DNA from: Gonium pectorale
Lineage: Eukaryota > Chlorophyta > Chlorophyceae > Chlamydomonadales > Volvocaceae
Assembly: GCA_001584585.1 (NCBI GenBank)
Contig: LSYV01000027.1
Location: forward strand, 503,352-516,278
Reading direction: 5' to 3'
DNA length: 12,927 nt
Shown: in pieces, positions 9,301 to 12,927 of the stretch
Position numbering within the stretch: the stretch's first letter is position 1
Layout: each line of letters begins with the position of its first letter
Position numbers and translations under genes: made by a program
Notes under the pieces: model-generated
Seen by the model: only the letters and a program-made list of their open reading frames with translations
Told to the model about the DNA's origin: nothing
Databases searched by the model: none

Positions 9301-12300
9301 GTGGCCGGCCGGGGGCTACAACCTGTCGACACCGCTGCTGCTCGCGGGGCAGAGCAACATGGGCGTGCTGACGTGGATCGACTTTCGCCGCGTGCCGGGT
9401 TTCGTAAACGTCTTCGGTTGTCCCCCGTCTATGTATGTCTACGTCCAGGTGCGCTTCCCCGGATGCGCCTGTGAGCACCTGAACAGAAAGACAGGCGCGC
9501 GCCGCCCCACGCTGCGCCCAGCGGGCGACATATGCAGCATGGGGCCGTGCAGCCCGGTCGGCCCCGACCCACCGTTTTCCCGCTGGGCTGGCGCTCCGCT
9601 CTGAGCCCGTGCGCCGCGGCCGCGGTGTGCGCCGCCTGGCCCGCGCAGGGCCGGCGGCGGGTCCTGATCCGGGTCTGGGGGTGCGCAGAGACATGCTGGC
9701 GACCACAGCCCCCGTTCCCTATCCCGGCTACCGCCTGCCTCGCTGTTACGTCGCATGCCGCACGCCTCTTGGTTGTCCTCACCCCGGGGTCGCGCTGAAG
9801 GCGTCCTGTGTCCCATCCCCCAAAGGGCCTGCACCTGCTCAACCTCCCCAACGGCATGCTGCAGCCGGCCGGCCAGCCCGACGGCAGCGCGCCGCCCGGC
9901 AGCGCGGCGCGGGCGGGGCTGGACGACGTGTCCATCTACCTGTCCAACATCCGGAAGATGGACACGTAAGCGCGCGCACCACGCGTGTCCCTTGCTCTGT
10001 GATGCCCCTGCGTCCCTCTACCCCTGCCCCTGCCCCAGACGGCCAGACCGTGATGGTGTCACACACCTGACTGCCAAGCTCCCCGCCCCGGCCTCTAGTT
10101 AAAACGAGCATTGCCGGCGGCCGTAGAGTGTAGGCTGGGTTATTTGCGTGTTGTGACCGCGGGAGCCGGTGGTTGCCGGCAGCTGCGGGAAGGGCGGGCC
10201 CCGGGCGGGCGCGCTTCTCTGCGGTCCTTTTGGAGGGGCGCGTCCTTCAGTGGGCCGCGTGCCCGGCGGTGTCAGCGCGCGGCCTGTGCGAGCCGGGCCT
10301 GCGCAGCGGCAGCGGTGGAAGGGAAGCGACAGGGCGCTGCGTTCGGCACGCTGAAACCCCCGACCCCCCGCCCCCTTGCATCGCCTCAGGACGTGCGGCA
10401 CGACCGTTCTCTACACCAACCAGAGCAGCATCGCTGTAACGTACGCCGAGTACCAGCGGGTATACGCCGAGGTGGCCAAGAGCTTCAGCACCGGCGGCGT
10501 GCTGGACGCGACGGCGGTGGGCCACAACTTCACGTACAACCTGTGAGGGGGCTCCGGAGCGCTCAAGGCGCCGTGCACGAGGGGTTAACATGCTGAACCA
10601 AGCTGGTTTGCTGCCGTACTGTGCATGCTGCAGCATGCCGAGGCCTTGTGAAGTGGGGAACTAGGAGCTGCGCACTGGGCTGGACTGGATGGTACTGGGG
10701 TGTGACTGGGATGGACCGGACTGGACTGGACTGGATGGGCCCGGACTGGATCGGGCTGGATGTGCGCCGTGGGCGTGCCGTGCGACATATCTCTGCGGGA
10801 CGGGCCGCGGCCGTGCCCGTCTGAGGCAAGACGAGAGCGTCGTGTGTACCCGGGCGCGCCTCGCCGACCGACACGTCCGCGTGTGCCGCCCACCCGCGAC
10901 CGTTACGAGCCTACAGCTGCGCGCACTGAAGCCCTCTCCTGTTTCGTCCCCCGCAGAATGAGCCTGGTGTTCGACGACATCCGCTTCACGACGCTGCTGG
11001 GCTGGGGCTGGAGCGGCTTCAGGGTGAACATCACCTACATCTTCCCGCCGGACGTGCCAGTGATGTACCACAACTTCTTTCAGCCGCCGTCGCCGCCGCT
11101 GCCTCCAGGTACGCGCGCGGCGGGCGCGCGTGGCCACTGGACTGGGTTTGGGCTGTCGGGCTGTGGCCACTGGACTGGGTTTGGGCTGTCGGGCTGTGGC
11201 CACTGGACTGGGCTTGGGCTGTCGGGCTGTGGCCACGGAAGGGGTCGGAAGGGAACGAGCAGCATCCCCGGGTTGAGGCGGGACACAAACCCATATGCGA
11301 CGTCGGGTGGGTGTCGGGCGTGGGAGGGCGCCCTCGTCGGCTCAGCCCTCCGCTGCGCTGCTGCGGCCGGGCCTGCCCGGCGCCGGACGCCCTGCCCCCT
11401 GTATTGCCTCTCGCGCTTTCAGCGGCCAGCGGGCCCCTTCCGGCCAACCGACCGCCTGCAGCATAGGGGTGTGTTACGTCGTGCGAATATGCGTGCGTGC
11501 TTGTGGACATGCTGCAAGCAAACAGACTAGGCAAGCAGACTAGGCGAGGAAGGCGAGCGAGGGGTGTGTGTGTATGTGTGTTGGATATGATCTAGAAGAT
11601 CTATGCATGACAGTGTGAGACAGGCAGGCATGCAGAAAACATCCTAGGTGTGTGTATGTGTGTGCACTTCACGCCAACTTGTAGGCGAAGCTCCTCCCGA
11701 ACGTCGCCTTTACATTGTTGCACCATCGCACCATCGCACCGGGCTGACCAGCCAGCCAGCCAACCAAACACCCCAACCGCTGCACCGCGTGCGCGTCCTC
11801 GCTTCTCCCCCAAACCCACTACCACCGTCGTCTGTGCGCCAGGCGGCAACGCCGTACCGCGCTCGGGCGGTAAAAGCAGCGGCAGCTTGCTGGGGTGGCA
11901 CGTGGCGCTGATCGTGCTGGGCGCCGTGGCCGTGGTGGCCGTCGTCGCCGGGCTCATCGCCTGGCGCATCGTCAGCCGGCTGCGCCGGGAGGTGGACGCC
12001 GTCAAGAGCGGCAGCTACGACAAGCGCTCCAGCGGCCCCTCCACCGAAACCACCGACCCGGCCACCGCCGCCAACGGCAACGGCAACGGCGCCCGCCTGG
12101 GCAGCAGCGGCCGTGACAACGGCGGGGAACTCGAGCCAGGGTCGCCGGCGGCGCCCAAGGGCGCGCTGGCTGGCGGTGGCGGAGGGGGTGGCGGCGAGCC
12201 TGGCGGCAGCGGCGCGCGGCCGGGCACCAGCGACGACTCGACGTTGGGCGCGGCGGGCGCCGACAGGCTGCCGCTGGACCTGCTGAACAACATGATGTCG

Positions 12301-12708
12301 ACGCTGGCGCGGGAGATGAACGACCAGCACCTGACCATCCTGGAGGTCATCGGGCAGGGCGGCTTCGGCGTGGTGTACAAGGGTGAGGGGGCAGTGGTTG
12401 GTGTCGACGCCAGGCGCGGCTGCCGGTCCAGCGTGACGGGACGCGGAGGCCGCAGGCTCAGTCGGTGACGCGGGGCACGGGGAGTTCCCCAGCATCAATC
12501 ATTTCTCCTCACATTCTCATTCATTTCTCCTCCTCACATTCTCTTCCTCCTCGTCCTCCACACGCGCCGCGCCCGCTGCCCGGCAGGCCAGTGGAAAGGT
12601 CTGAACGTGGCGGTGAAGACCATCACCTTCCAGGACCGGGTGGCGGGCGGCGAGAAGGCGCAGCACCGGGCCATCCTGGAGGCGGCCATCTCCTCGTCGC
12701 TGTCGCAC
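6344..12708 (+). CDS. Receptor-like transmembrane protein kinase, 3'-partial, 11 exons
   Basis: Exons: 6344..6617, 6692..7013, 7286..7598, 7913..7935, 8423..8573, 9011..9448, 9826..9965, 10390..10542, 10957..11108, 11843..12382, 12587..12708. They join with matching phases into 876 codons. The ATG at 6344 has A at -3 and starts a signal peptide (MSLQVAATILSLLSLYAVTIGG). Residues 23-655 form an ectodomain with about 14 N-x-S/T sequons (NATN, NLTS, NVTL, NITY and others) and recurring short Leu/Val-rich segments, possibly a beta-rich repeat fold. A Pro-rich stretch precedes a membrane span at about 674-696 (HVALIVLGAVAVVAVVAGLI), then basic RLRREV and a Gly/Ala/Ser-rich juxtamembrane region. 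The kinase domain begins with GQGGFGVVYKG (826-836), VAVK with K846, and a likely helix-C Glu E867. The catalytic loop lies past the window. The architecture suggests plasma-membrane signalling, likely of the TKL group; ligand and targets are unknown. Confidence 0.85.
6618..6691 (+). other. Kinase gene intron 1 (74 nt)
   Basis: Donor GGG|GTCAGT and acceptor cctGCAG|GGG, phase 1. The splice gives LTGGAQLTIDTLRL. Without it the frame runs into unrelated sequence. Confidence 0.75.
7014..7285 (+). other. Kinase gene intron 2
   Basis: Donor ACGG|GTAGGT and acceptor atcaCAG|GGA, phase 2. An in-frame TAG lies at 7015-7017, so splicing is required. Close to the acceptor it carries three tandem 13-bp C-rich units (7219-7257), which extend the pyrimidine tract. 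Confidence 0.75.
7219..7257. repeat. 3 x 13-bp CTCGCCCCCGCCG tandem repeat
   Basis: Perfect units occupy 7219-7231, 7232-7244 and 7245-7257, within intron 2 and just before its 3' splice site. Confidence 0.9.
7599..7912 (+). other. Kinase gene intron 3
   Basis: Donor CCG|GTGAGT and acceptor accGCAG|GTC, phase 0, 314 nt. I see no gene or RNA within it. Confidence 0.7.
7913..7935 (+). other. 23-nt micro-exon of the kinase gene
   Basis: It lies between acceptor accGCAG and donor TAG|GTGCGC. It encodes VWFFRFS plus two bases, and the next exon supplies the base that makes the codon AGA (Arg). The resulting join LFSVP-VWFFRFSR-DLPLKLVNVT is a sensible continuous segment. Joining exons 3 and 5 directly would break the frame, since phase 0 would meet an exon that needs phase 2. 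Confidence 0.7.
7936..8422 (+). other. Kinase gene intron 4
   Basis: Donor TAG|GTGCGC and acceptor ctgccgTAG|AGA, phase 2, 487 nt. It contains only GC-driven open frames; I recognise nothing in it. Confidence 0.65.
8574..9010 (+). other. Probable GC-AG intron 5 of the kinase gene
   Basis: Donor AAG|GCAAGA and acceptor gcccGCAG|CTC, phase 0 on both sides. The splice gives TSLIK-LGVAPNRNSITL. The only obvious nearby GT alternative (GTATGA at 8645) has the wrong phase. A purine-rich GGGA/GGAA stretch lies at about 8707-8732. Confidence 0.65.
9449..9825 (+). other. Kinase gene intron 6
   Basis: Donor CAG|GTGCGC and acceptor cccAAAG|GGC, phase 0, 377 nt. The acceptor lacks the usual C before AG but is the one that gives VYVQ-GLHLLNLPNGM in frame. 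Nothing else is recognised in it. Confidence 0.65.
9966..10389 (+). other. Kinase gene intron 7
   Basis: Donor ACAC|GTAAGC and acceptor cctCAG|GAC, phase 2, 424 nt. TAA in the donor would otherwise stop translation. Nothing else is recognised in it. Confidence 0.75.
10543..10956 (+). other. Kinase gene intron 8
   Basis: Donor CCT|GTGAGG and acceptor cccGCAG|AAT, phase 2. An in-frame TGA overlaps the donor. It holds a degenerate GGACT/GGATG satellite at about 10678-10762. Confidence 0.75.
10678..10762. repeat. Degenerate GGACT/GGATG satellite
   Basis: Short G-rich units (CTGGACTGGA, GGGATGGACC, then runs of GGACT) repeat irregularly across intron 8, with a perfect (GGACT)3 core. The + strand here is G-rich and T-containing with little C. 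Confidence 0.75.
11109..11842 (+). other. Kinase gene intron 9 (734 nt, longest complete intron)
   Basis: Donor CCAG|GTACGC and acceptor gcgcCAG|GCG, phase 1. It separates the end of the ectodomain from the membrane-span exon. It starts with a 33-bp minisatellite (11130-11236) and later has TG-rich patches near 11568-11582 and 11648-11662. Confidence 0.75.
11130..11236. repeat. 33-bp minisatellite, 3.2 units
   Basis: Units at 11130-11162, 11163-11195 and 11196-11228 are nearly identical (one T-to-C change in unit 3), followed by an 8-bp partial unit. The unit length is a multiple of three and the exon 9 frame reads through it as GHWTGFGLSGC repeats. Confidence 0.92.
12383..12586 (+). other. 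Kinase gene intron 10
   Basis: Donor AAGG|GTGAGG and acceptor ccgGCAG|GCC, phase 1. It splits the kinase domain just after the Gly-rich loop (VVYKG-QWKG). A TC-rich tract with repeated CTCACATTCTC words precedes the acceptor. Confidence 0.8.
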
Positions 12709-12927
12709 GTAAGCATCAGCGCCGTACGCCGTATGCCGGCATGCGCGGGGCACGTCCTCCCCGGGCGGGTTATAGGGAGCTCGTGCCGCGCTTCGGCCGC
12801 AGATTTTAGCCCCGGTGCGCGTGCAAGAGGTTGCGCGTCCTCCAAGCTGAGGGACGCTCATGTGTTGAAAAGGAACAACGCATACAACGTGCGTAAGCGC
12901 GAAAATGATGGTGTCGTTGTAGGACCC
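12709..12927 (+). other. Kinase gene intron 11, running off the window
   Basis: Donor CAC|GTAAGC, phase 0, follows SSSLSH, where family members usually continue with PNVV. A weak TTGTAG|GACCC near 12922 could be an acceptor but has a poor pyrimidine tract, so the next exon is not placed. Confidence 0.65.

Noticed and set aside
10585..11236. Minus-strand frames with repeats such as ATARQPKPSPV
   Set aside because: They are translations of intronic satellites on the antisense strand and lack any gene context.
11710..12498. 262-codon minus-strand open frame opposite the membrane-span exon
   Set aside because: The plus strand has the membrane span and the GQGGFGVVYK kinase loop in a phase-consistent model. 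The minus frame is Ala/Gly/Pro-rich noise.
12922..12927. Start of the next kinase exon after TTGTAG
   Set aside because: It has a weak pyrimidine tract, and a start of GACCC would add an extra Asp before the usual PNVV. Too little sequence remains to judge.

Overview
The window looks like nuclear DNA of a GC-rich volvocine or other chlorophyte green alga (Chlamydomonas/Volvox relatives). The reasons are many short introns with GTGCGC/GTGAGG/GTAAGC donors and GCAG acceptors, long Ala/Ser/Gly/Pro low-complexity tracts in proteins, and a receptor-like kinase architecture that I associate with these algae. No bacterial operon, rRNA, tRNA, CRISPR or intact mobile element is visible. Most open frames in the window are GC-driven shadows, so I rebuilt genes from splice sites, phase agreement and protein motifs.

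Region 1 (1-2857, + strand): the 3' part of a GDSL/SGNH-type esterase/lipase gene in four exons (1-30, 321-512, 945-2141, 2669-2857). All junctions are phase 0, and the frame runs to TGA at 2855-2857. The exon with the nucleophile-Ser block lies upstream of the window. The GxND block and the terminal D-x-x-H block are visible.

Region 2 (2858-6343): about 3.5 kb with no convincing intact gene. It looks like an old, decayed tandem duplication. Sequence from the end of the esterase gene (intron 3, start of the last exon, 3' flank) recurs at about 3.7-4.76 kb with most of the last exon deleted. A second flanking block (about 3.16-3.68 kb) recurs at about 5.4-5.96 kb. A perfect 25-bp repeat, a hairpin and a roughly 65-bp repeat of the next gene's start region also lie here.

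Region 3 (6344-12927, + strand): the 5' part of a receptor-like protein kinase gene. Eleven exons (6344-6617, 6692-7013, 7286-7598, 7913-7935, 8423-8573, 9011-9448, 9826-9965, 10390-10542, 10957-11108, 11843-12382, 12587-12708) join in phase into 876 codons. They encode a signal peptide, a large N-glycosylation-rich ectodomain, one membrane span, a low-complexity juxtamembrane region and the start of a kinase domain (Gly-rich loop and VAVK lysine). The model includes a 23-nt micro-exon and a probable GC-AG intron. The rest of the kinase domain lies past the window's right edge.

The two genes are co-oriented, and I see no evidence that they work in one pathway. One is a probable secreted or lumenal hydrolase; the other is a surface receptor kinase with an unidentified ligand.
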